Assembly (NCBI RefSeq): GCF_030272615.1
Contig: NC_081405.1
Coordinates: 471,746,008-471,810,007, forward strand
DNA length: 64,000 nt
Source: Cryptomeria japonica
Taxonomy: Eukaryota; Streptophyta; Pinopsida; Cupressales; Cupressaceae
Direction of reading: 5' to 3'
The position numbers were made by a program, and so were the translations under genes. Below are positions 46,989 through 56,970 of this stretch, one piece after another. The first letter of the stretch is position 1, and each line of letters starts with the position of its first letter. The notes beneath the pieces were generated by a model. That model had not been told where the DNA came from, ran no database searches, and was given only the letters and a program-made list of their open reading frames with translations.

Positions 46989-47211
46989 ACAAGTGATCTT
47001 ATCGATTCAAAAAGTTTTACTCTTCCAAAAATGTTGTTCAATAAGTGATCAATTCTTGAGGTAAATAAGAAAAGTTAATTCGACCACCTTGATTTAAACT
47101 TTGTGATAATGCAAATCTTTGTTGCATAGCACATGTTCTCAAAGTTCTTCGTCAAATTCGTTTCCTCTACCATGCAAATAATTTTGATAACGATGTAAAT
47201 ACATGTGATAT

Positions 47212-47344
47212 TTCAATAAGATTTTGTGATTTATGTAGATAAATTTTCTCTTTTTCAAGATTGCCTTGCGACTAAGATTTTCAATAAGATTTTGTGATTT
47301 ATGTAGATAAATTTTCTCTTTTTCAAGATTGCCTTGCGACTAAG
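47212..47344. repeat. E5 perfect 67 bp tandem duplication
   Basis: Two adjoining, apparently identical copies of a unit from tttcaataagattttgtgat to gccttgcgactaag. Identity suggests a recent event. Confidence 0.85.
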
Positions 47345-47714
47345 TTTCTTCTTTTTCAATCGATATGCAATGGTCATCAAGTATCTGAAAATTTACAAGT
47401 TTTTGATCTTGGTTTTGAGTACAAAGTTTTGTTATGATATGACCAAGTCAAATAGGAAGGAAGCATCCTATTTAGAGAACTAGGTCAATATGATGTAGCG
47501 TTGTAGTTTTGTGATGAAGGATGATAGATACTGATAAGAAACTGTCTGAAAGATCAGATTATCAAATATGTTCGATCATGCACTTGAGAAATTTAGATCT
47601 TAAACTTGTTTGAGATGAATACTTGTGAGACCTAGTGCGTTTAGTCTTAAATTTGACTTAACCAAAGATAAATTTTGGAGCATTTGACCAATAGATGTTC
47701 TAACATATGATGCT

Positions 47715-48310
47715 ATGTTATCAATCGAAAGAGCTGCTTCTCAAACCTAAAGAGCTATTTCCCAAAACGGAAGAGCTACTCTGTTGATCGAAAGAACTAT
47801 TATGCTGACCAAGAGAGTTGTTTTGCAAACCAAAAGAGCTATTGTTATAACCAAGAATGCTACTTCTCAGACTAGGAGAGTTGTTTATCAGACTGAAAGA
47901 GCTACTATTTTTACCAAAAACACTACTTCTTAGACCAGGAGCGTTGTTTCTTAAATCGAAAGAGCTAATGTTTAAACCAAAAATGCTAATTCTTACCTTG
48001 AGAGAGCTAGGCTCTGAAATGTTTCTAAGACTGACCAAATTACCTCCTAAACTGAGAGAGTCACTGTTCTGACCAGAAATGTTGTTTCTCAAACAAGAAG
48101 AGCTATTTCATAGACTAGAAGAGATATTTCTCATACTAGGAGAGTTGTTTCTCAGACATATGGTGTTGTTTCCTAGAGAGAACACTAATGTTTTGACCAA
48201 GAAAGTTGTTGCATAGACTGAAGAGCTATTCTGCAAACTAGGAAGTCTAAAGATTGAAACAGTGATACTCAGACTTAGAAATTGGTTGTTTTGACTCAAA
48301 GATTTAATGT
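47715..48310. repeat. E5 21 bp array I
   Basis: About 28 degenerate units, core accaaaagagctatt / actaggagagttgtt, 21 bp apart. The period is clear at 47795-47980. Its reading frames give Ser/Asn/Leu-rich pseudo-ORFs. Confidence 0.85.
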
Positions 48311-48369
48311 GCAGACTTAGACAAATGATGTTTATAGCTAACCAGTGAAAACATGAAGAGTTAATTTTG

Positions 48370-48945
48370 ACACATGAGAAAGATGGTATTCACACCAAGA
48401 GAGATAAAGTTTAGACTGAAAGAGCTGATGTTTGGACCAAAAGAGCTAAAGTTTGAATTGAAAACTCCATTGCTAGAACGAAGAACTCTAATATTTGGAC
48501 CAGGAACTCTACTCTTCGGACCGAGAACTCAACTCTGTGCACCGAGAACTCTAATGTTTGAACTAAGAACTATAATGTTTGAACTAAGAACTCTAATGTT
48601 TGAACTGAGAACTCTAATCTTTGGACTGAGAACTCTGATGTTTGCACCAAAAATTTTGATATTTGAACCAGAAACGCTATTGTTTAGACCGAGAACTCTA
48701 CTATGTGAAGCAAGAACTCTACTCTGTGAACCAAGAACACTACTTTGTGAACCGAGAACTCTACTTCATGAACTGATAACTCTACTCTATGAATCGAGAA
48801 CGCTACTCTGTGAACCAAGAACTCTAATTTGTGAGCTAAGAACTCTACTCTGTGAACCGAGAACTCTACTCTATGAACCGATAACTCTACTATTTGAACT
48901 GAGAGAGCTAATGTTTGAATCGAGAGAGCTAATCTACCATGAACT
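48370..48945. repeat. E5 21 bp array II
   Basis: About 27 units, core gaaccgagaactctact, very regular 21 bp steps (48540-48900). It is more homogeneous than arrays I and III, so more recently amplified. The 232-codon plus-strand ORF is this array. Confidence 0.9.
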
Positions 48946-49384
48946 ATGTTATTTTGGCAATTTGATGTCTGAGTTTGAATTTTTCATGTTACCAATGGAT
49001 GATATGCGTCTGATTTATTGTCTGAAAAATACAGAAGACAAAATTTCAAACAGTTGTCTTATTTGCTCCTAGGATCTAAACATCAAGTGTATGTTCCAAA
49101 GGCTCACAAAAAGCCCAAATTTCCATGGGTTTTGCACAAAGAAGACACTTCAAGAAGATTTATCCTAAGGAATATGTGACAATGCGATAACTCAGCCCAT
49201 AGCCAGGAATCTTTGTGACGCAAATGTAAACACCCTAAATGAGGATGTCCACTTTTGCCATTATCGAGAGGTGGTAGATAGGGGCCTCCAGGGCTGGAAG
49301 GATGACCCAATCATCCTCTCCCCAGAAGGCTACAAGTAGCCTATACAAAGTTGAGGATTTATGCCTCTCCTCCAAGGAGCCAAA

Positions 49385-49825
49385 TGGTGAGTGTCTTGGG
49401 GGGGGAACTTTCTATCCCCTTGCACTCAAATTATCGCACCAAAGGTAAAAAGGGTGGCTTCTAACTAACAAGGAATTATTAAGTGTATATGTTCAACGCG
49501 TTGGGGTATAAAATCAATTAAGAGGTCTCCCAGACTTGAGAACCAAGGTTTTATATACCCGAAGGTACGGAGGAGTGCTATTCCCAACACTGCCATTGAA
49601 TCTGATTTTCATCAAAATCACATTTATTTTATAGTGGGTTAGATGAACTTGGCTTTAGTCATTCCCACTTGGGTTGTTCCCCTCTCACCCGACCTTATGG
49701 GCTACTCGAGAGGACAAACTCGCTAAGGATTATTGCACTACTGAAAAGAAAAGTGATGAGTCTGGCTTTCTGATCACCTCTTGAAGGTGAGAGCATACTC
49801 GCCTATCATCGAAGACACACAAGAT
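49385..49825. other. E5 leader core conserved with E1
   Basis: Counterpart of 6715-7170. It shares caattaagaggtctccca, cacatttattttatagtggg and gtgagagcatactc. Hairpin TCACCT-cttga-AGGTGA at 49774-49790. Confidence 0.65.
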
Positions 49826-50089
49826 ATGGTGTTTATTTTCCTTCCTAATTAGTTTAGGTGCCTACATTAATAACAAAAGCAAGCAATGAATCTCCTGTAA
49901 TTGCACCAAAATATTAGTATTTTACAATTTTGTCTTTGGCGACGAAGGGTTTTTAACTCCGGTCTTAGACAACGAATTAGATGCCTACAAAACATAAAAC
50001 AACAAGTCAGATTCTTTAGAATAACAGTCTAAAAACAAAACAAAAAGTATAGAACTAAACATCAGACTGTTAAACAAACTACCTAAAAT

Positions 50090-50540
50090 GTTGTTCTAGA
50101 AACCCAGAGAGTTGTTCTGTCAACCAGAAATGTTATTTCAATGACCAGAAAGTCTATTTCATCAACCAAAAATGCTATTTATTAAACCAAGAACGCTATT
50201 TCTTAAACCAAGGGCGTTGTTTCTTAAACCAAGAACATTGTTTCATAGACCAAAAATGTTATTTCATAAACTAAAAACACCATTTCATTGACCAGAAACG
50301 TCATTTCATTAACCAAAAATTTCTATCTAATCAACCAAAAATGCTATTTCATAAACCAGAAGAGCTATTTCAGAAACTAGAAATGCTATCTCAGAAACCA
50401 AGAACGCTATTTCAAAAACCAAGAGAGCCAAAATAGAGAAAAAGAGAGTCAAGAGCCAAATCCTTTATTTTGATTGATGAAAATGGTGAAATGGTGATCG
50501 AGAGCGCTAAACTGTATTCCAAGAGAGCTAATCTATGTGT
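50090..50540. repeat. E5 21 bp array III
   Basis: About 21 units, core accaagaacgctatttc / accagaaatgctatttc, 21 bp apart, next to the PBS. Same family as arrays I and II on the other side of the core. Confidence 0.85.
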
Positions 50541-50620
50541 CAAAAATGCTATTCTGCAAATTCATGAGAACCTGTCAAGAAATATTCTTGCAAGCAAATT
50601 TTGTTAAAAACTTTGGGGCT

Positions 50621-50640
50621 AGGCCCCCGGTGGGCGCCAA
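50621..50640 (-). other. E5 primer-binding site
   Basis: The minus strand reads TGGCGCCCACCGGGGGCC, about ten bases from the LTR end. Same tRNA-Lys type as E1, with changes after position 12. Confidence 0.7.
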
Positions 50641-50646
50641 AATTTA

Positions 50647-51652
50647 TGTGTGCAAAAATATTGTGATTAATCCATTAAAAGCATTTAAATCACACATACT
50701 CAATGAAACATTAAATTGAGGAAATAAAATAAAAGAATTAAAGCAATCCCCAATGTTGTCTCATCGCTCCCTAGTCTTGAGGACTTTGTCGATTCATTTG
50801 GTGGCTCTTGTATGTATGATCTTTGACAAAGTAACAACCCAAGAAATGGGAATTGATATGAAAGCTAAGATGCAAAATCTAATCTATTTCTATGTAAATA
50901 TACATTATGATGATTAAGCTATCATGAAAGCCATTGTTACAATGATGCTATGCTACTCTAATGCTATGATAACTATGCTATGATTGCTGAAAATGCTGAT
51001 AGAATACTGACAGAATGTTGATAATAATGCTAAGGGTCCATCTCATAGCCAAAATAGGGGGTATTTATAGGATTTTCATGACTAGAGGTGAGGTGGCAAG
51101 AATCAACGATGTCGATTCAGTCTGGATAAATTGATGGTTAAGATTGGAGAAATTTGTAAGGAGGTTGAGGAGATGGACACTTGTCATTCCTAAGGAGACA
51201 AGTGGCAAAGAATCTCCAACCATATGCCAACAAAGGGGCAAGTGGCATGGAGATGAGAGACATGTGGCATACATGTCTCCAAGAGAAGGTGGACACTCCA
51301 AAAATGATTAGGATAAGAGGTTGGAGAGGATAGGATTAGTTAACCCGTGGTTAGGCTAGGGGTTGGTTAGAAGAAGGTTACGTTAGGGAGTGGTTAGGAG
51401 TTCTGACACGTGCTTAAATTTGAATTTAAAATTCAAATTTAATGGGGAGAGAATAATTAAATAAATAAATTAACTAAATTCATTTATTTAATTAGGAAAT
51501 AGAAGAAACTATTTTTGGTGGGATGAATTAAGAAAATAAATCATATAAACAAATTATTTAATTCATTTATATAGTACAAGAATAAAAGGTCATTAATTAA
51601 ATATTTTTGTATTTAATTAATTCAATTTTCCAACCGATTTTTAGTGTATACA
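50647..51652 (-). repeat. E5 5' LTR
   Basis: 1006 bp, plus-strand ends TGTGTGCAAA...TGTATACA. On the element strand it starts TGTATACACTAAAAATCGG, like E1. TATA at 51062-51069. The inner boundary could be shifted by a few bases (tttatg precedes). Confidence 0.8.
51062..51069 (-). promoter_or_regulatory. TATA box of E5 LTR
   Basis: The minus strand reads CTATAAATAC, about 415 bp before the inner LTR end, matching the E1 layout. Confidence 0.65.
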
Positions 51653-52503
51653 GAAGTCATTTTTTGTTGTAGGGATGAAACAATTTGAATTAAATTATTG
51701 ATGGTTGCTTCAGTAGATGTATTGAAATTGGACATATTGGATTGTGATGGAGGAGTAACATTGTTGTATGTAGGTGGAGGTTGAGAGTAAGGAGGTGGAA
51801 CACTATGATATGTGGGTATGGGAGATTATTGGGACACAAATGCAAGACTCATAGAAGGAGGTAAACGAAATTTTTTATTAACAAGGTTTCCCCCTTGACT
51901 AACATGTGTAGGATTCACATTTTATTTGGAAGTAGTCATGATAGAAGACATAAATGTAGGCACACTAAGCAAGGATGTAGCCATAGGAATGGAATGGTTG
52001 ATTTGACTAGTGGTTTGAGTGTAACCAAGGACTTTGGCACAACTTTTGATAGGCATGATATTAGTGTCAACAATATGAGCAAGGCCACACAAACAAATCA
52101 AACCAATTTTATTACTTTGTACCATTATTTTTAATCTTTCAATCAATGAGATTTCCTCACTTTTCGGGTATTGTTGTCCCATACATTGTTGAAGACTTTC
52201 AAATTCATTATCAATCTTCTCCAATTGGTCAATAGTAACTCTAGTTAGTGATTCATCCTCATCATGAGAATTATGAAAAGAATGGGGATAAATGACATTA
52301 TTTGTTGGGTTGGACAAACCACCAACATTCTCATGAAATAAGTTGTCCAAATTAGTCTCCATATCCTTAGTAATGAAACCTTGGGAAGCCTTAATTCTAT
52401 AACTTCTTCTCACATTAATATTGTAGGTAGGACTAATGGTTACAAAATTCATGCACAAAGAAGGGAAATTTGAATGCACAAATTGAAGATTGTGATTAAA
52501 CAA
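51653..52503 (-). pseudogene. E4 gag, N-terminal part
   Basis: The ATG at 52503 is about 280 bp after the PBS. It gives MFNHNLQFVHSNFPSLCMNF and then a Ser/Thr-rich chain with RVTIDQLEKIDNEFESLQQ (coiled) and EEISLIERLKIMVQSNKIGL. After a stop at 51922 the frame continues with Pro/Tyr-rich text and NLIQIVSSLQQKMTS up to the E5 junction. The capsid part follows at 42734. I found no known domain in this N-terminal piece; the gag assignment rests on position and continuity. Confidence 0.6.
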
Positions 52504-52781
52504 TGCAAAAAAATTTAAAATTATTGATTAACGAATTCATTAAGAAATATGATTTATTAATTTGAAAGAAGCATAACATATCATAGATATTAGATCTAAA
52601 AATGAATTTGAAAATTTATACAACCCACAAGTAAATTATAGAATTATAAATTAGGGGTTGTGTGAATTTAACTTCTAAACTTATGCAATACAATTAAAAA
52701 TAAAACTTATAAGTGTAAATTTTTATTTTAATATTCATAAATAATTAGATCTAAGAACATAAACCAAAAATTAAGGTGTAA

Positions 52782-52797
52782 GATGTTAGGTTCGCCA
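52782..52797 (-). other. E4 primer-binding site
   Basis: The minus strand reads TGGCGAACCTAACATC, three bases from the 5' LTR. It shows that 52801-53956 is the 5' LTR. Confidence 0.65.
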
Positions 52798-52800
52798 AAA

Positions 52801-53956
52801 TGTGTTGTGAAAATTAGGGTTTCACAATAAAATATAATAGAACCACTAATTTTGTTTAATTACCATCAAATTAGGGAAAGATAGAAATTTGATAGATCTA
52901 AGCCTAATAGATCAAGATTCTATTCAGACTCTAGGCCTACTAAATGGGGCTCTTCTTTCCCTAAGGTTGAATTGAATTTGAACTATTGAAAGATTAGGGC
53001 AAGATAGTGTATTATTGAAGAGATTATGCATAGATAGTGAGCTACAATCATCATGCAGAGCCACAAACTTGGATCTAATTAGAAGGTGAAGGTTCGGATT
53101 TGTTCCTATAAATTCAAGCTATTTTGTCAGGATTGTGTTGGTGGTCGCCTTGGTCCTTCAAAATTTTCATCATGAAAAGGGGAACCTATTCGTCTCTGCA
53201 AATCCCGTCAATCCTCTAAAACGTAGCTCTATACCTGTTTCCGCACATAATGAAAAAGTAGAAATTGTTGGGAATGGGGATTTTCCTTAGGTCAAACCCC
53301 CATTTCAAATTAACCATGAAATAGAAGTAAAATGTAAATGAAGTACTGCAGTAAAAATGCTTTCCTTTTGAGGGAAAGGCTGAAAATGAATGAAATACTA
53401 ATTATATACCTTTAATTAAGTTTTGTTTGTCTTCACAATGAATTAGGGTTTCATGTAGATAGTCTTAATAAAACATAGAACATTAATGTCATCATGAATG
53501 CCTAAATTTTGACTTCACTTCTGCTCTAATGCTTGATAGAAGACTGGTTGCTTGCTCACTTGAATGTGGGATCTTAATTTTGCTCTCTTCAGTTGATCAT
53601 GAATTCGAATTAGGTTTTAAAATGGGAGGGGTGGACCTCCTTTCATACTTGTTGGTCGAAAAAAATATTGAATTTCCAACATAAGACAACATGAGATCTA
53701 GGTCCCCACCCCAATTGGGTGACCATTATGAGGCCCCAAAATGGGCCCTTTTTTAGAGGACCATGGCGCTTGGAACCACATGGTCTCAGACATCAAGGCT
53801 CCCAGGATTAAGGGGAGAAGGTGCAAATAGTGAAAAATTGAGTTTGATAGTTGGTGTGAGTTGAATCAAAGCTTCAGTCAAGCATTAGAGGATGAACACC
53901 AAAGTGATGCCTAAGTGAGGACACAAATATAGGCGACTACAGTTTAGGTTGCTACA
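52801..53956 (-). repeat. E4 5' LTR
   Basis: 1156 bp, plus-strand ends TGTGTTGTGA...TTGCTACA, homologous along its full length to 20137-21282 with many substitutions. Followed by caaat (candidate duplication). Confidence 0.85.
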
Positions 53957-54240
53957 CAAATGATATAAGGATCACAACTTCTCAATAATTCATTGTAGAT
54001 GGTGAATTTTTAAAGACTCGAGAGTTGCGGGACTTTGTAATGAGCTTTGAAGGAGATAAATATCGAAAGAAGTTTTATGAATCCAAAAATAAAGTAGATC
54101 CTTAACAATAGGATGACATCTATCAAAAGGTGTTGAAGGAGGTAGTTTTTTATGTTAATAAGATCACTCCTAAGGAGGAAAGAAAAATAGTGCAGAACAA
54201 TGGTTTGTTGTTGTTCCCAAATCAAGGCTTACCCTCTATA
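53957..54240 (+). pseudogene. Unrecognised coding remnant, right part
   Basis: Directly after E4 the plus strand reads NDIRITTSQ, stop, FIVDGEFLKTRELRDFVMSF, EGDKYRKKFYESKNKVDP, then KEVVFYVNKITPKEERKIVQ. It continues the frame that stops at 20136. Charged and probably helical; I know no family for it. Confidence 0.45.
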
Positions 54241-54649
54241 CTTTATTTAATACAATAAGAAGGTAGGATGAAGAAGTATTTGCTATGAAGATTAGGCAAA
54301 GAAAGCCTTCTCTAGGTCAATATTTACCCCAAAAACTAAAATCCTGGCAATATGGGCCAAGACTGCAAATACAAACAAGCTAAAGGTTGTTTATAACATT
54401 CATAAGTTGAAGGATAGTTTGATTATTAAAAGACTAATAAATACTAATAGAACTTTAATTTGTCCATCTTTTATAAGCTATGTTGCAAACTTTAGTTAAG
54501 TTTCATGATATAAGTATTATAAATTTAGTCGTAGTGTGACCTATTATGGTATTAAAACATCACTTGAGAACTTTGAATATGTTTAGTTCATGGACTTAAT
54601 GTAATGCATATATGCTTATAATTATGGTTGTTATGGATGGAAATTGTTA
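54241..54649. other. Unassigned AT-rich stretch
   Basis: No ORF, LTR end or repeat recognised. Confidence 0.4.
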
Positions 54650-55718
54650 ATTTTTTATGATTTTCAATGTTGTATGTACTATCCTATTGTACAACACTTT
54701 CTCTTGGGTTAGAAGTGATAGTTCCTATAGCCAAGTATAGTGTCACCTCTTGCAGCAACAAACAAAACAAGTGTTGATTTGGTCAAAAGCAGTTTTAGGC
54801 AAACCAAGCTATACAAGGGTGACGCTCACACATGGGTGTCCTTCATCATGATCTAAACCACCTAAGAACATATCATTTAGTAGTTTGTTTAGTTGATTCA
54901 AATGGATATTTATGTCTTAATTGGTTGTTAGTAATTATAGTCCTAATGGGACTCTCTCTCAATTTATGGTTCCTTTATTCAGTTAATAAGTCTCTCCCTA
55001 GATATGGGGGTACAATAGTAATTAGTTAGAGAATTAGTCATAGTATAAATAAGCTTGCATACAACTTAAAAAGGTTAACGACTTTATGACTTTGACAACT
55101 GCTTTTCTTTGAAGAAAGTATGTAACTTGTGATGAATAAAATACAATGCATTTATGAACTTGTTGTGTAATCTTTTGATTTAATTGTGAGTACTTATGTA
55201 AAGGGGGCCACTTGAGGTAGAGCTACTCTTAGTGTAGTTTGTTTTTGTTTCAAGAGTATAGCATTGAAGTCATTATTTTGATTTTGGTATAATAAGAGTT
55301 TTTTTCTTTACTATTTCATGTAGCAGCTAAACCAAACTAGAATAGATAGTGTGGGTATTAGTTAATGGCTTATTTGTTTAACAACAATTAATTGGTTTCT
55401 TTATTTTAATTTATTTAGATTGAAAATTTTGTAGTGTAATGGTTAGTTTACATTTCACATGTTTTTTCTCTAGTATTTCCATTTTAGTAATAGTTGTTTT
55501 CTAGCACTTTCGGTCACTACTTGTAGTCAATATAGGATAACAACCAAAGATAGGTTCATAATGTATATATAGTGTTGTACCATTTAAAGTTATAAAACCC
55601 TTGATTGATAAGTAAGTTTAACCTTTAAGCCATGAAGGATTTATTAGCATGGATGCATATCCCTGAGTTGTGAAGATCAATAACCTATCCCGAATCTCAA
55701 TTGGATTATAAAGCTCAA
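54650..55718 (+). repeat. E7 5' LTR (left boundary approximate)
   Basis: The right end (ctcaaca at 55712-55718) is fixed by the PBS remnant. Inside are TATAAATA (55044-55051) and AATAAA (55135-55140), 90 bp apart in the order expected for the start and end of R. No partner LTR is in the window. Confidence 0.5.
55044..55051 (+). promoter_or_regulatory. TATA box in E7 LTR
   Basis: tagTATAAATAagc, followed 90 bp on by a poly-A signal. Confidence 0.5.
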
Positions 55719-55724
55719 CATTTT

Positions 55725-55740
55725 TTGTGTCGTTGTTGGG
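55725..55740 (+). other. Decayed E7 primer-binding site
   Basis: gtgtcgttgttgggga, six bases after the LTR end. It looks like the Athila-type site GGCGCCGTTGCCGGGGA after several C/G losses. Confidence 0.5.
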
Positions 55741-56081
55741 GATGGTGTCAAGTTATGAAATTATCTTGGTTGTCTAGTATTTTTTTATGCTTTCTTATAA
55801 ATATAAATCATTATTTTAAGTTTGTAGGGATTTTAGATTCTAAAATAACCCACACAATTCTTACTACCCATTTGCAGGTGCACTAGAACAAGGGACCTAT
55901 ATCTTGCATGCATAGAATGAGAGAATCTTGTGGACGATTCCTTCCCAGTACTGATAACAAAAATATCCAAGTAGCTCTAGAAAAATTCTCATGCCATTCA
56001 CTTCCATCTAGAATATCTTGTCAAGCCCTTTCTAATTCATCCCATAATTCCACTCCACACAAATCTCCACGTATATTTTGA

Positions 56082-56970
56082 ATGGGGGATGCAAACCATC
56101 TTGCTAACCAAAATGATTATACGACTTTCTATTTTCCCATAGTCCGACAAGAGAGGAATACTTCTCTCAATAATATACAATATTTATCCCTTCCAAATTT
56201 TCACAAGCTTAATATTGTTGACCCAAACACATTTTTTGAGTTTAATGTCTTATGTCGTAGTTACGACTACACTGCATATGCCCATTGGCTGAAATTGTTC
56301 ATTGAAACTCTAAAGGACTCTGCCTTGAGATGGTGGAGATCCAGTGGCTAACTAGGATAACTTGAAAACAATGATTTTGAAGAAATATAAATATTGTTAT
56401 AGAGGAGGAGAATTGTGAGGAGATGATATCTTCTAGGTGACACAAAGGAAAGACGAGTTCTTAAAATAATATTTTGAACGTTTCCTTTTTAGTTTGCAAA
56501 AACCCAGGCACAACCATTTACGAGGAGATTCTCTCAAGCATGTTTTGCTTTATGAAATTGATGAAGATTGTCTATATGTCTTAAATGTAATGGCGGGAGG
56601 AGATGTCACTAAAGCTACTTGGGATGATCTATGTAGACTTGCAAAAAACTACTCTAGGTCAACTATGAAGAAGACCAAAAGCATTAGAGAATTAACATCT
56701 CAATCTATTGTAGGAGTTTCATGGATATAATTCAGTAACCAATTTCTAGACATGAATCAATAAATTATTAGTCACATGGCTACTTAGATGGATGCAGTAT
56801 AGAAAAGAAGGAAACAGGAGGAGGCAAATACTGTTCTGACTTAATATTGACCACTTTGTTGCTATAAGAAGAAATGTTGGAAATGTAAATGAGTTGCAAA
56901 CATAGAGGAAAAACTTGATCTCAAGACCCTGGAATATGAAGATGCCCAAGTTTTCTACCTTTCTCAATGA
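56082..56970 (+). pseudogene. E7 gag
   Basis: MGDANHLANQNDYTTFYFPI starts the frame. LPNFHKLNIVDPNTFFEFNV, LKLFIETLKDSALRWWRSSG and, after a frame change, YFERFLFSLQKP, DSLKHVLLYEIDEDCLYVLN and KATWDDLCRLAKNYSRS form a gypsy capsid core (LKDSALRWW, then WDDLC). Stops are at about 56350, 56730 and after. It resembles Retrotrans_gag of Athila-like or related chromoviral elements more than the Tat gags here. Confidence 0.7.

Larger units (their letters stand above)
46989..50624. other. E5 untranslated leader
   Basis: 3.6 kb between gag and PBS: a 67 bp duplication, three blocks of one 21 bp repeat family, and the core shared with E1. ORFs of up to 232 codons at 47721-49072 are repeat artefacts. 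Confidence 0.75.
42735..51652 (-). mobile_element. E5: Tat-type gypsy element related to E1, 3' half deleted
   Basis: Minus-strand order is 5' LTR (50647-51652), PBS, 3.6 kb leader with 21 bp arrays, gag, protease, G-patch-like linker, start of RT; then it breaks off at 42735. The rest of RT, RNase H, integrase and 3' LTR are absent. It lies in E4 gag: E4 sequence is on both sides, without a visible duplication, as expected after loss of one end. Domain for domain it is the closest relative of E1 here. Confidence 0.88.
20137..53956 (-). mobile_element. E4: old non-autonomous LTR retrotransposon split by E3 and E5
   Basis: Both LTRs point the same way. A PPT adjoins the inner edge of the left one and a PBS the inner edge of the right one, so they are the 3' and 5' LTRs of one minus-strand element. 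Removing E3 and E5 leaves about 6.5 kb: two LTRs of about 1.15 kb and about 4.2 kb inside. That interior holds gag and a degenerate protease only; no RT, RNase H or integrase is visible. LTR copies differ by roughly 10-15% by eye, so E4 is clearly older than E3, consistent with being the host of the nest. Confidence 0.8.

Noticed and set aside
47721-48092. 123-codon minus-strand ORF rich in Ser, Asn and Leu
   Set aside because: Same 21 bp repeat family, array I; composition follows the repeat unit.
48374-49072. 232-codon plus-strand ORF with Leu/Arg-rich repeats
   Set aside because: It is the 21 bp array read in one frame; the period is a multiple of three, so it stays open without being a gene.
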